Notes under the pieces: model-generated
Seen by the model: only the letters and a program-made list of their open reading frames with translations
Databases searched by the model: none
What the model was told of the DNA's origin: nothing
Source of the DNA: UBA7359 sp038142205
GTDB lineage: Bacteria > Pseudomonadota > Gammaproteobacteria > Eutrophobiales > Eutrophobiaceae
DNA length: 64,000 nucleotides
Direction: 5' to 3'
Assembly: GCA_038142205.1 (NCBI GenBank)
Contig: JAYQJO010000001.1
Span: 1,426,001 to 1,490,000, forward strand
In this document: in pieces, positions 37,451-46,014 of the stretch
How positions within the stretch are numbered: position 1 is the first letter of the stretch
Layout of the letters: the number at the start of each line of letters is the position of its first letter
Position numbers and translations under genes: made by a program

Positions 37451-38887
37451 TTAATCACGCCCAAAGTCATCATCATAACGAACAATATCATCTTCACCTA
37501 AATAAGATCCGGATTGCACCTCTATAATTTCCAGAGGTTTATCCGTCATATTTTCAAGACGATGCCGGGTACCTTGAGGAATATAAGTTGACTCGTTTTC
37601 ATGCAACACAAAGGTTTCATCGCCTTTCGTTACTGTCGCCTCACCTTTAACAACAACCCAATGCTCAGCTCGTTTAGCATGAGACTGTAACGATAATTTT
37701 TTATCAGGATTGACTATTAAACGTTTCGCCTGAAATTTCTCGCCCATATCTATCGAGTCATAACTTCCCCATGGACGATAGACCTTTCGATGCGTTAAAG
37801 ATTCACTTCTATTTTCATTTTTTAATTGTTCGACAATTTTTTTAACATCTTGGGTCTTGTTTTTATTGGCGATCATAATAGCATCATCCGTATCAACAAT
37901 AACCATATCGTCACAACCTATAGTGACTATCAAACCTCGTTCACTTCGAATCAGACAATTTGATGTGTCTTCAACAATCACATCACCTTCAATGTAATTA
38001 TTATTCTTGTCTTTATTCTGAGTATCCCATACCGAAGACCAGGCACCGACATCGGACCAACCTACATCAATGGGAATAACGGCCAGTTGCTCATTATCCG
38101 TTTCTGCTAATTTTTCCATTACAGCATAATCGATTGAGTCAGCCGGACAATTTATGAACGCTGTTTCATCCAAACGATAAAACAAACCATCCTGCTTACC
38201 TTTTTCATAGGCTAATGCGCAAGCATCATGAATGGGGCTTTGAAACTGTTTAATCTTGTCCAGCCAAACTGAGGCTTTCATCATAAATATTCCACTGTTC
38301 CAAAGATATTCACCGGAATTCAGATAGGCTTCAGCAACGGATAGTTTCGGTTTTTCTGTAAAACCCTTTATTGCGTGAATAGATTGATTATTAAATACCT
38401 GAAGTTTCGAACCTATATTAATATAGCCATATCCCGTTTCCGGTACATGAGGTTTAATACCGAACGTCACCAACTTGTTCTGCTGTGCCATTTCAATACC
38501 GGCATAAATTGCGTCATGGAATAAATCAAGCTGACTGATCAGGTGATCGGCAGGCATCATTAACAGTATGCTCTCTTGCTGATTCAATGCTGCAATGGTT
38601 AATGCAGGCGCAGTATTACGCCCTTTCGGTTCAAGAAAAATACTGCCGGGATTTTTTGCTATTTGCGCGCTTTGTTCTGCGACAAGAAAACGATGTGTTT
38701 CATTACAAATGATAGTTGGGGCTGATACGCTAATTGACGAATTCAGTCCATCCAGCCTTAATAGAGTGTTTTGCAATAAGGTCTTTTTCCCAAACAAGTT
38801 TAGAAACTGTTTTGGATAGTGTTCTCTTGATAAAGGCCAGAGGCGGGTTCCACCACCGCCAGCTAGGATGACAGGATTTAGCTTCAT
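37451..38887 (-). CDS. manC: Mannose-1-phosphate guanylyltransferase / mannose-6-phosphate isomerase
   Basis: The product is 478 residues from ATG 38887; a TTG at 38929 would extend it with a poor N-terminus. The N-terminal nucleotidyltransferase (about 1-290) has LAGGGGTRLWPLSREHYPKQF and FTEKP, and makes GDP-mannose from mannose-1-phosphate and GTP. The C-terminal cupin (about 340-475) has RPWGSYDSID and QSHAKRAEHW, the type II isomerase domain. It would supply GDP-mannose for surface polysaccharide or glycoprotein. It lies 27 bases upstream of arsS on the same strand, but no functional link is evident. Confidence 0.95.
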   Translation of the reverse strand: MKLNPVILAGGGGTRLWPLSREHYPKQFLNLFGKKTLLQNTLLRLDGLNSSISVSAPTIICNETHRFLVAEQSAQIAKNPGSIFLEPKGRNTAPALTIAALNQQESILLMMPADHLISQLDLFHDAIYAGIEMAQQNKLVTFGIKPHVPETGYGYINIGSKLQVFNNQSIHAIKGFTEKPKLSVAEAYLNSGEYLWNSGIFMMKASVWLDKIKQFQSPIHDACALAYEKGKQDGLFYRLDETAFINCPADSIDYAVMEKLAETDNEQLAVIPIDVGWSDVGAWSSVWDTQNKDKNNNYIEGDVIVEDTSNCLIRSERGLIVTIGCDDMVIVDTDDAIMIANKNKTQDVKKIVEQLKNENRSESLTHRKVYRPWGSYDSIDMGEKFQAKRLIVNPDKKLSLQSHAKRAEHWVVVKGEATVTKGDETFVLHENESTYIPQGTRHRLENMTDKPLEIIEVQSGSYLGEDDIVRYDDDFGRD

Positions 38888-39320
38888 TTTGTATGTTATG
38901 TAGTAATTATATTTATCTTGTTTTTTCAAAGTTGAATTAATTAAAACGCTTAATCTTATCAGATAATCTAAATATCGCTTACATCCTTATAACTCAGTTA
39001 AATGCTAAACGCACGAATGGATCACTAGGAGACGTTAGAATATATGAGATGGAAATACTTCAAATACATCATCAGAGTATGTAGACCGAACAGCCTGATT
39101 GCCTAAAAGACACGTTTCGTTCATCGTTAACTCGAGAGAAAATAATGATGTCAAACGAAAGAAGTACAAAGCAAACCGTACGTGATACGTTGACGTACAG
39201 ACTGCAACTCAACAATCGATTATCCAACTAAATGAACGGCTGTGTTTATTAACTCAAGCGTATTTGAGTCCAAAAGGTTTTGGCGACAAATAGAATTAAA
39301 CGTTATTATTTTTTTTGCTC
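38888..39320. other. Intergenic stretch with a possible broken small ORF
   Basis: This 433-base gap lies between oadB and manC. On the plus strand, ATG 39145 (with GAGAG upstream) reads MMSNERSTKQTVRDTL. One frame over, the sequence then reads VQTATQQSIIQLNERLCLLTQAYLSPKGFGDK and ends at TAG 39291-39293. A single indel would make one polypeptide of about 49 residues. I recognise no family. The rest of the gap shows no gene, RNA or clear terminator. Confidence 0.3.
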
Positions 39321-40490
39321 TTAACCACTGACCAAGCTGATCATAACGCCTGCAGCAACAGCCGAACCAATGACACCCGCTACATTGGGTCCCATAGCAT
39401 GCATCAACAGAAAGTTATTGGGGTTTGCCATCAGTCCCATTTTGTTGGCAACGCGCGCTGCCATAGGTACTGCTGACACGCCAGCTGCACCAATCAGTGG
39501 GTTAATCGGTGTTTTCGATAGTTTGTTCATAAGCTTGGCCATAAGAACACCTGCTGCAGTACCAATAGCAAAAGCTATCATTCCCAATGACAAAATGCCT
39601 AAAGTTTTTGTATCAAGAAATTGATCCGCACTCAGTTTCGAACCTACTGCCAAACCTAAGAAAATAGTTACGGAATTAATCAATGAATTTTGTGCCGTAT
39701 CACTTAATCTATCTACAACACCACACTCACGCATTAAGTTACCCAGGCAAAACATCCCTAACAAAGGTGCTGCCGTTGGAATAAATAACGCGACCAATAG
39801 CAACACGACTAGCGGAAAAACAATCTTTTCCTTACGCGATACCGGGCGCAATTGCTGCATCTCAATCTTGCGCTCTTCCTCAGTGGTAAACAATTTCATA
39901 ATAGGTGGTTGAATAATAGGCACTAACGCCATATACGAATAGGCCGCCACAGCAATCGGCCCCAATAAATCCGGCGCTAATCTACTGGCAACAAAAATCG
40001 CCGTTGGCCCATCAGCACCACCAATGATACCGATAGCAGCTGCATCAGCGATAGAGAAATCCAACCACCCCAGCATAGACAAAGCTACAGCACCCAGTAC
40101 GGTAGCAAAAATACCAAATTGCGCAGCCGCACCTAAAAATAACGTTTTAGGGTTAGCCAGTAATGGACCAAAGTCAGTCATTGCACCTACACCCATAAAA
40201 ATGAGTAAAGGAAACATGCCTGTAGCAATCCCGACTTTATAGATGTAGTAAAGTACTCCACCCGGTGATTCAAGTTGCCCCAAAGCATTATAAACAGGCT
40301 CTGCGACAAAATCGGCTCCTGGAATATTCACTAAAATTGCGCCAAAACCAATCGGAACCAATAACAAGGGTTCAAAGTTTTTACTAATCGCCAGATAAAG
40401 CAACAGTAAACCAACCGCCATCATTAAGATTTGACCAAATGTAATTTGACTTAGCCCTGAATCGAGCCATAAACCAGTAAGTACTTCCAT
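39321..40490 (-). CDS. oadB: Na+-pumping oxaloacetate decarboxylase, beta subunit
   Basis: The product is 389 residues and strongly hydrophobic, with about nine to eleven membrane segments. It is the membrane carboxybiotin decarboxylase that couples CO2 release to Na+ export. Conserved segments include GIIGGADGPTAIFVASRLAP, with the functionally important Asp, and NFLLMHAMGPNVAGVIGSAVAAG. It is last in the oadG-oadA-oadB order, 9 bases after oadA. Confidence 0.96.
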   Translation of the reverse strand: MEVLTGLWLDSGLSQITFGQILMMAVGLLLLYLAISKNFEPLLLVPIGFGAILVNIPGADFVAEPVYNALGQLESPGGVLYYIYKVGIATGMFPLLIFMGVGAMTDFGPLLANPKTLFLGAAAQFGIFATVLGAVALSMLGWLDFSIADAAAIGIIGGADGPTAIFVASRLAPDLLGPIAVAAYSYMALVPIIQPPIMKLFTTEEERKIEMQQLRPVSRKEKIVFPLVVLLLVALFIPTAAPLLGMFCLGNLMRECGVVDRLSDTAQNSLINSVTIFLGLAVGSKLSADQFLDTKTLGILSLGMIAFAIGTAAGVLMAKLMNKLSKTPINPLIGAAGVSAVPMAARVANKMGLMANPNNFLLMHAMGPNVAGVIGSAVAAGVMISLVSG

Positions 40491-40499
40491 GATTAGCCC

Positions 40500-42284
40500 T
40501 TATTTAAGTAAAATCAACGTATCACCAACAGCAACAGTATCACCCGAATTCACCGAAACACTATCCACCACACCGGCATGGGAAGCTAAAACCTGTGTTT
40601 CCATTTTCATGGCTTCAAGAATAACGACCAAATCACCTTGCTGAACATGTTCTCCCGGAGCAACATTGACCTGCACAATATTACCCGCGAGTGGTGCTTT
40701 AATCGGTTCAACGTTTCTACTTGAAGAAGCGGGGACTACTGCAGCAGGCGAAGCTGAATTGGTCGGCTGGATTTGTGTCAGGTCACCGCCTTCGTTCACC
40801 TCAACAACATACTGCTGACCATTAACATTGACGGTATACACCTCTGAACCCGATGCTGTTTTAGTCGCTTGTTTATCTGCTACCGATTCTCCAGTTGGTA
40901 CCGGTTCAAACGCAGCCGGGTTACCTCTATTTTGTAAAAACTTTAAACCAACTTGTGGAAACAATGCGTAAGTCAGTACATCATCAATTTCATTCTCTGC
41001 TACACGTAGCGAATGTTCGTTCACTAACCCTTTGAACTCATCTGTCAGTTTATCAACTTCCGGCTTTAATAGATCAGCCGGGCGACAAGTAATCGGCTCT
41101 GCCCCTTCCAATACCTGAGCTTGTAATTCGCTATTAACAGGTGCTAGCGTAGCACCATATTCACCTTTCAAAACACCAGCCGTTTCTTTAGAGATGTTTT
41201 TATAACGCTCGCCCGACAAGACATTGAGAACTGCTTGTGTCCCTACAATCTGAGAGGTTGGTGTTACCAGAGGGATATAGCCCAAGTCTTCTCTTACTTG
41301 CGGAATCTCCGCTAACACTTCATCCAGCTTATCGGTTGCGCCTTGTTCACGCAGCTGGTTTTCCATATTAGTCAGCATCCCACCTGGCACTTGAGAAATC
41401 AGGATGCGTGAATCAACACCTTTTAATGAACCTTCAAAGGCAGCGTATTTTTTCCGGACTTCACGGAAATAAGCAGCAATCTCTTCAAGTAAGTCGATAT
41501 TAAGACCAGTATCATGATCTGTACCCTTGAATATTTCAACAATGGTTTCTGTCGGTGAGTGCCCATACGTCATACTCATGGAAGAGATTGATGTATCAAC
41601 ATTATCGATACCTGCCTCGACACACTTCAATATTGTAGGAACAGAAAGGCCGGTAGTGGCATGGCTATGCAACTGAATAGGTAAATCAACCGCCTTCTTC
41701 AACTCGGTGACCAGTTCAAAACCATCGTAAGGTTTAAGTAGTCCAGCCATATCTTTAATGGCAATAGAATGAGCTCCCATATCTTCCAGTCGACGCGCCA
41801 TATCGATCCAGCCTTCCAAAGTATGTACTGGGCTTACTGTATAGGATAATGTGCCTTGAGCATGTTTACCCTGCTTAATCACTGCCTTAACCGCCGTTTC
41901 CAGATTACGAACATCATTCATCGCATCAAAAACGCGGAATACATCAATACCATTAACTGCTGCCCGCTCGACAAATTTTTCAACGACATCATCAGCATAA
42001 TGCCGATATCCTAAAATATTCTGGCCTCGGAAAAGCATTTGCTGAGGCGTATTCGGCATTACAGCTTTCAATTCACGGATACGTTCCCAAGGATCTTCAC
42101 CAAGAAAACGGATGCACGCATCAAAGGTTGCCCCACCCCAGGATTCCAATGACCAAAACCCAACCTGATCCAGCTTCTCAGCAATGGGTAGCATATCGTC
42201 TAGTCGCAGCCGAGTAGCGAACAGTGACTGATGTGCGTCGCGTAACACGACATCCGTTATTCCAAGCGGTTGATTATTTTTCAT
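40500..42284 (-). CDS. oadA: Oxaloacetate decarboxylase alpha subunit (biotin protein)
   Basis: The product is 594 residues. The N-terminal carboxyltransferase TIM barrel (about 1-300) has DAHQSLFATR, IKDMAGLLKP and the metal-binding LHSHATTG. A PYC/OADA helical domain follows (about 310-460). A C-terminal biotinyl domain has EAMKMET, with the biotinylated Lys at about 560. It moves the carboxyl group from oxaloacetate to biotin, giving pyruvate. Related pyruvate carboxylase B subunits look similar, but the flanking oadB and oadG fix the assignment. Confidence 0.96.
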   Translation of the reverse strand: MKNNQPLGITDVVLRDAHQSLFATRLRLDDMLPIAEKLDQVGFWSLESWGGATFDACIRFLGEDPWERIRELKAVMPNTPQQMLFRGQNILGYRHYADDVVEKFVERAAVNGIDVFRVFDAMNDVRNLETAVKAVIKQGKHAQGTLSYTVSPVHTLEGWIDMARRLEDMGAHSIAIKDMAGLLKPYDGFELVTELKKAVDLPIQLHSHATTGLSVPTILKCVEAGIDNVDTSISSMSMTYGHSPTETIVEIFKGTDHDTGLNIDLLEEIAAYFREVRKKYAAFEGSLKGVDSRILISQVPGGMLTNMENQLREQGATDKLDEVLAEIPQVREDLGYIPLVTPTSQIVGTQAVLNVLSGERYKNISKETAGVLKGEYGATLAPVNSELQAQVLEGAEPITCRPADLLKPEVDKLTDEFKGLVNEHSLRVAENEIDDVLTYALFPQVGLKFLQNRGNPAAFEPVPTGESVADKQATKTASGSEVYTVNVNGQQYVVEVNEGGDLTQIQPTNSASPAAVVPASSSRNVEPIKAPLAGNIVQVNVAPGEHVQQGDLVVILEAMKMETQVLASHAGVVDSVSVNSGDTVAVGDTLILLK

Positions 42285-42317
42285 GATGATACTTCCTAGA
42301 ACTCGATTTTTTAGATG

Positions 42318-42563
42318 TTATTTATTACTGTTACTTCGGTAAAGTTTGATGGCGGCCATAATAGCCGAAACGACCTGTTTTTCGTCTTTTTGCTTTGCAG
42401 AACCAGCAGAAAGCTTTGACTCTTGTTCAGCTTCTGAAAAGAACTTACCAATAAAGCTAGACATCATACTGGTAACTATCACTAACAAGGTAAGAAAAAT
42501 AAATACCGTTCCCATACCAAAAGCCATCAGATTTAAACCCTGTTCAAGAATACTTCCAGACAA
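42318..42563 (-). CDS. oadG: Oxaloacetate decarboxylase gamma subunit
   Basis: The product is 81 residues: one N-terminal membrane helix (AFGMGTVFIFLTLLVIVTSMM) followed by a short charged tail. OadG tethers OadA to OadB and binds Zn. Sequence is weakly conserved; the LNLMAFGMGTVFIFL pattern, size and position directly before oadA support the call. Confidence 0.9.
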   Translation of the reverse strand: MSGSILEQGLNLMAFGMGTVFIFLTLLVIVTSMMSSFIGKFFSEAEQESKLSAGSAKQKDEKQVVSAIMAAIKLYRSNSNK

Positions 42564-42838
42564 AACTACTCCCCCATTAATAGCCGCTGCAGATTATTTT
42601 ACCCTTTAAATTAAAAAATAGGTTGAATTTCTTTAACAATAACTGAGATTTTTTTTTCTTATTTAATGAAAACAATCACTTGCGCTCACCAACAAGTTAA
42701 TGACCATTCAACACAATTCGAATAATACAAAAGATTATGGCCTTTTCTTAAATAGTCAACATTTTAATATTGGAACCTTTTCTTAATAAAATATATAGTC
42801 ATTTAATCAGCACCAAACTATTGAGGAAATTTTAAATT
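42564..42838. promoter_or_regulatory. Divergent control region between oadG and the GST pair, with a direct repeat
   Basis: These 275 AT-rich bases separate the divergent oad and GST units. CCTTTTCTTAA occurs twice, at 42741-42751 and 42776-42786, 35 bases apart, followed by an AT-rich TATATAGT stretch and GAGGAAA before the GST start. The repeats may be regulator sites; no named operator was recognised. Confidence 0.4.
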
Positions 42839-43474
42839 ATGAAATTATATGATTGTCATGTCGCGCCAAATCCACGACGCGCTCGCATGTTTATTGCAGA
42901 AAAAAATATTGAAATTGAAAAAGTAGAAATAGATATCCTCGGTGGTGAAAATTTAGAGGATGATTTTTTAGCTATTAATCCCCGTGGCTTATTACCGGTT
43001 CTAGAACTTGACGATGGCACTCGTATTGATGAAACCATGGCTATCTGTCATTACTTCGAAGAAATACAACCGGAACCGCCATTACTGGGTCGTGATGCGA
43101 AAGAAAAAGCAATTATCACATGCCGTCAACGTAAAATGGAATTTGATGGCATGATTGGCTGTTCTGAAATTTTTAGAAACCAGCATGAACAGTTTACAAA
43201 GCGCAGCATCCCCGGCGGAGGAAAAGACATTATTCCAGTCATTCCAGCGCTTATAGAACGCGGCAAGCAATCACTCGACCGTTTTTTTTATTGGCTTGAA
43301 ACTTATTTAGAAGAAGGTCCCTATCTTGCTGGTGAGCAATTTTCCGTGGTCGATATAACGGCAGTTTGTACGGTTGATTTTGCAGGTTGGGTTGATATTA
43401 AGATTCCAGAAGAAAATACCCGGTCATTAAACTGGTATAAGGAAGTCTCATCTCGCCCAAGTGCAGAAGCCTGA
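42839..43474 (+). CDS. Glutathione S-transferase family protein
   Basis: The product is 211 residues. An N-terminal thioredoxin-like domain (about 1-80) has NPRRARMFIAEKNIEIEKVEIDI, INPRGLLPVLELDDG with the cis-Pro, and DETMAICHYFEE, where the Glu/Thr would contact glutathione. A helical C-terminal domain has LAGEQFSVVDITAVCTV. A typical N-terminal catalytic Tyr/Ser is not obvious (PNPRRAR). Substrate cannot be named. Confidence 0.9.
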   Translation: MKLYDCHVAPNPRRARMFIAEKNIEIEKVEIDILGGENLEDDFLAINPRGLLPVLELDDGTRIDETMAICHYFEEIQPEPPLLGRDAKEKAIITCRQRKMEFDGMIGCSEIFRNQHEQFTKRSIPGGGKDIIPVIPALIERGKQSLDRFFYWLETYLEEGPYLAGEQFSVVDITAVCTVDFAGWVDIKIPEENTRSLNWYKEVSSRPSAEA

Positions 43475-43554
43475 TTGAGAAAGTCGAAACTTACTATTCT
43501 TTGCAATATTAAATCAGTAATGGAACAGTTTAATAATCAGCCGCTCCTCTTCAA

Positions 43555-44223
43555 ATGATTGAACTCTATACAGCAAAGACGCCCAATGGGCAGAAAGTGT
43601 CCATAGCTTTAGAAGAGATGCAGCTGGACTATAACGTCCATCACATTCATCTGGATAAACTCGAACAAAAACAGGATTGGTATCTTAAACTTAATCCCAA
43701 CGGTCGTATTCCAGCTATTGTTGATAAAGATAACGACGACTTCGTCATCTTTGAATCCGGTGCAATTCTGGTTTATCTGGCTGAGAAGACTGGCCTGTTT
43801 TTACCTAAGGATCAAAAAGGTCGTTCACTAGTCATGCAATGGTTAATGTTTCAAATGAGTGCTATTGGTCCCATGCAAGGTCAGGCCAATGTTTTTTTTC
43901 GCTATGCGCCAGAAAAGATTGATTATGCTATTAACCGTTATCAAACTGAGGTTAGACGTTTGTTTGAGGTACTGGACAAACGATTACAAGAAAGCGAATA
44001 CCTTGCAGGCGACTATTCAATTGCAGACATAGCAGCCTGGCCCTGGGTGCGTATATATGACTGGAGTGGAGCCTCCATAGAAGGCCTTGATGCACTACAA
44101 GCCTGGTTAGATAAGATTGCTCAGCGACAGGCAGTAATTCGAGGTATGACTGTACCAGTCAAGTCCGAACGCCTTCAGGATGAGAAGGATTTTCTCAATA
44201 TGGGTAGCAAGATGATTGTTTAA
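43555..44223 (+). CDS. Glutathione S-transferase, YfcG/Ure2p-like
   Basis: The product is 222 residues. The N-terminal thioredoxin-like half has IELYTAKTPNGQKVSIALEEMQLDY, where the TPNGQK motif (Thr/Asn near the glutathione sulfur) is characteristic of the YfcG/YghU disulfide-bond oxidoreductase group. It is followed by NPNGRIPAIVDKD and FESGAILVYLAEKTG. The C-terminal helical domain ends YLAGDYSIADIAAWPWV. It lies 80 bases after the first GST on the same strand and probably shares a transcript. Confidence 0.92.
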   Translation: MIELYTAKTPNGQKVSIALEEMQLDYNVHHIHLDKLEQKQDWYLKLNPNGRIPAIVDKDNDDFVIFESGAILVYLAEKTGLFLPKDQKGRSLVMQWLMFQMSAIGPMQGQANVFFRYAPEKIDYAINRYQTEVRRLFEVLDKRLQESEYLAGDYSIADIAAWPWVRIYDWSGASIEGLDALQAWLDKIAQRQAVIRGMTVPVKSERLQDEKDFLNMGSKMIV

Positions 44224-44293
44224 TACTTACTCAAACCTTGGTGAATAACTAATCGGCTTCTTCACATATAACAACTAATAAGTCTGACCAATA

Positions 44294-44500
44294 TCAATTT
44301 TCAGTACCTACAACATCAATTTCAAGTATCGAATTCAGCGACAAACTGATACATACGCTCACGATGAAGGCCAGCACGACACAAAAGCGAAATGGCAGCT
44401 TAGGAAAAACAGCGGCTACTGATTTCAAAATAATCTAGGATACAAGTCTCACGATTCACTAGAGTATATAACTGTAGCGATAAGTAAACTTCTTATAGCT
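44294..44500 (-). pseudogene. Decayed aceE (pyruvate dehydrogenase E1) 3'-end remnant
   Basis: Reading the minus strand from about 44500 gives EVYLSLQLYTLVNRETCILDY, then FEISSRCFS, a stop, AAISLLCRAGLHRERM, a frame change, then LEIDVVGTEN and a stop at 44294. The intact AceE C-terminus in this window reads EVLGTDGYGLSESRESIRDY, FEISNRCIS, QAAISLLYRSGRIDNKRM, then LEIDGAG. The two also match visibly at DNA level: plus-strand 44385-44460 against 46106-46180. It is therefore a degraded fragment of a second E1 gene, with at least one stop and one frameshift. It covers only about the last 65 codons and lies downstream of aceF. Confidence 0.8.
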
Positions 44501-44673
44501 TTTTGAACAAACTTTACTAACTAATTATTCGTTTATATCAACTTATTATAGGCCTTACTTATATTAAGATTCCTATTTAAACTAATCTTTAAGAACTCCC
44601 CTCTGACTAGTTCCCAGCGCCATCAACATTATGAGAATTGAGTTTATTCCAGCGAGAAGCTCTATTTCTTAAA
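44501..44673. other. Short AT-rich gap downstream of aceF
   Basis: No gene, RNA or hairpin terminator is evident between the aceE remnant and the aceF stop. A minus-strand stretch just after the aceF stop reads NVDGAGN before a stop and vaguely echoes the AceE tail, but it is too short to call. Confidence 0.3.
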
Positions 44674-46005
44674 TCACAATAACATTAATCGAGTATCTTC
44701 CAGTAAGTTCTTAAGCTGAACCAAAAACCTTGCTCCATCGGCACCATTAATGACACGATGGTCGAACCCAAGCGTTACTGTCAGTATTCGACGAGGAATG
44801 AACTCGTCCTCAATGTAAACGGGCTTAATCTCACTTGCCGCAACACCGATGATGGCAACTTGGGGCCAATTAACAATGGGGAATATGCTATTAAGACCAA
44901 TACCACCCAGGTTTGAAATTGTTATACCAGCGCCCATCATATCTTTCGAAGATAACTTACGGCCACGGGCTTTTTCTGATAACACTGCCAAATCTTTTGA
45001 TAACGCTACCATTCCTTTTTGATCTACTTGACGTAATGTTGGTACGACCAGACCCTGCTCTGTATCAACAGCTATACCGATATCAGTATAATCTTTATAA
45101 ACAAGTTCATTACTCTGATCGTCGTAACTACTTTTTAGTTTTGGGAATGATTTCAATGCCACGGCAACGGCCTTGGCGAGTAATATAGTCAGTGTTAACG
45201 ATCCTCCCTTGCTTTTGACTTCACCCTTTTTTTCCTGACGCCATTCCTCAAGTTCAGTAATGTCTATAGTTTGTTGTAGCCAGGCATGGGGAATACGTGA
45301 CCACGCATGTACCATATTATTACTGGTTGCTATTGTAATTTTACTTAGAGGTTCACGACGCAGTGGGCCAAACTCGCTAAGGTCAGGTAATGGACGGCTT
45401 GTATTTTTAGGCGCTTCACTTACAGTTGTGTTCGATTGGTTCTGCAGTTTTGCATGCCTTTTAATATCATCCTTGGTAATTCGACCCTGCTTTCCTGAGC
45501 CTTTAACTGTGGACAGGTCTACACCAATTTGCCTTGCCAAGCGCCGCGCACTCGGGTTCGCTTGTACAAATGACTTTTCCTGACCACCATTGTTTATAGA
45601 CGGTGCCTGTATTTCTTTTTCTGAGGTATCCGGTTTATTCGATAGCACACTCTCGGTTGTGACGACTTCCTGTTTTTTTTCAATATTCTCAACCGATTCG
45701 TTTGGCTTTTGCTGATCACCGTCGGACTGGACTGAATCGATTTTCGATTCAGTCTGTACATCATCAGCTACCAATAGTTTGGCAAATTTGAGACCAGGCC
45801 GAATCTGTTCCCCGACATTTAACATGAGGGCCTCTATTACACCTTCATATTCTGCCTGTATCTCAAACGTTACCTTATCAGTTTCTACTTCGAGTAAAGT
45901 GTCCCCGACAAGTACCGTATCGCCAACTTCGTATGGAATTGCAATAATAGTACCTTCACTATCATCCCCTTCACCCAAAGAGGGTATTTCCAGAACGCGT
46001 ATCAT
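44674..46005 (-). CDS. aceF: Pyruvate dehydrogenase E2, dihydrolipoamide acetyltransferase
   Basis: The product is 443 residues. One N-terminal lipoyl domain has ETDKVTFEIQ, with the lipoylated Lys at 44. A charged linker and a peripheral subunit-binding domain follow (about 150-188; ANPSARRLARQIGVDLSTVKGSGKQGRI). The catalytic domain (about 215-443) has the active-site DHRVINGADG, with His at about 416. It moves acetyl from lipoamide to CoA in the PDH core. With a single lipoyl domain it is shorter than the three-domain E. coli protein. It lies 9 bases after aceE. No E3 gene is in the window. Confidence 0.95.
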   Translation of the reverse strand: MIRVLEIPSLGEGDDSEGTIIAIPYEVGDTVLVGDTLLEVETDKVTFEIQAEYEGVIEALMLNVGEQIRPGLKFAKLLVADDVQTESKIDSVQSDGDQQKPNESVENIEKKQEVVTTESVLSNKPDTSEKEIQAPSINNGGQEKSFVQANPSARRLARQIGVDLSTVKGSGKQGRITKDDIKRHAKLQNQSNTTVSEAPKNTSRPLPDLSEFGPLRREPLSKITIATSNNMVHAWSRIPHAWLQQTIDITELEEWRQEKKGEVKSKGGSLTLTILLAKAVAVALKSFPKLKSSYDDQSNELVYKDYTDIGIAVDTEQGLVVPTLRQVDQKGMVALSKDLAVLSEKARGRKLSSKDMMGAGITISNLGGIGLNSIFPIVNWPQVAIIGVAASEIKPVYIEDEFIPRRILTVTLGFDHRVINGADGARFLVQLKNLLEDTRLMLL

Positions 46006-46014
46006 CGTGATCCC

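Noticed and set aside
37451..38887. manC as part of a flagellin glycosylation system with the sulfotransferase
   Set aside because: It is 20 kb away beside arsenosugar genes; GDP-mannose has many general uses and nothing in the sequence ties it to flagellin.
42839..44223. GST pair as part of the arsenosugar module
   Set aside because: They are separated by the oad operon and manC and lie on the other strand; no motif links them to arsenic chemistry.
44501..44673. A second aceE tail remnant directly after aceF (NVDGAGN)
   Set aside because: Only seven residues resemble the AceE end, within chance expectation.
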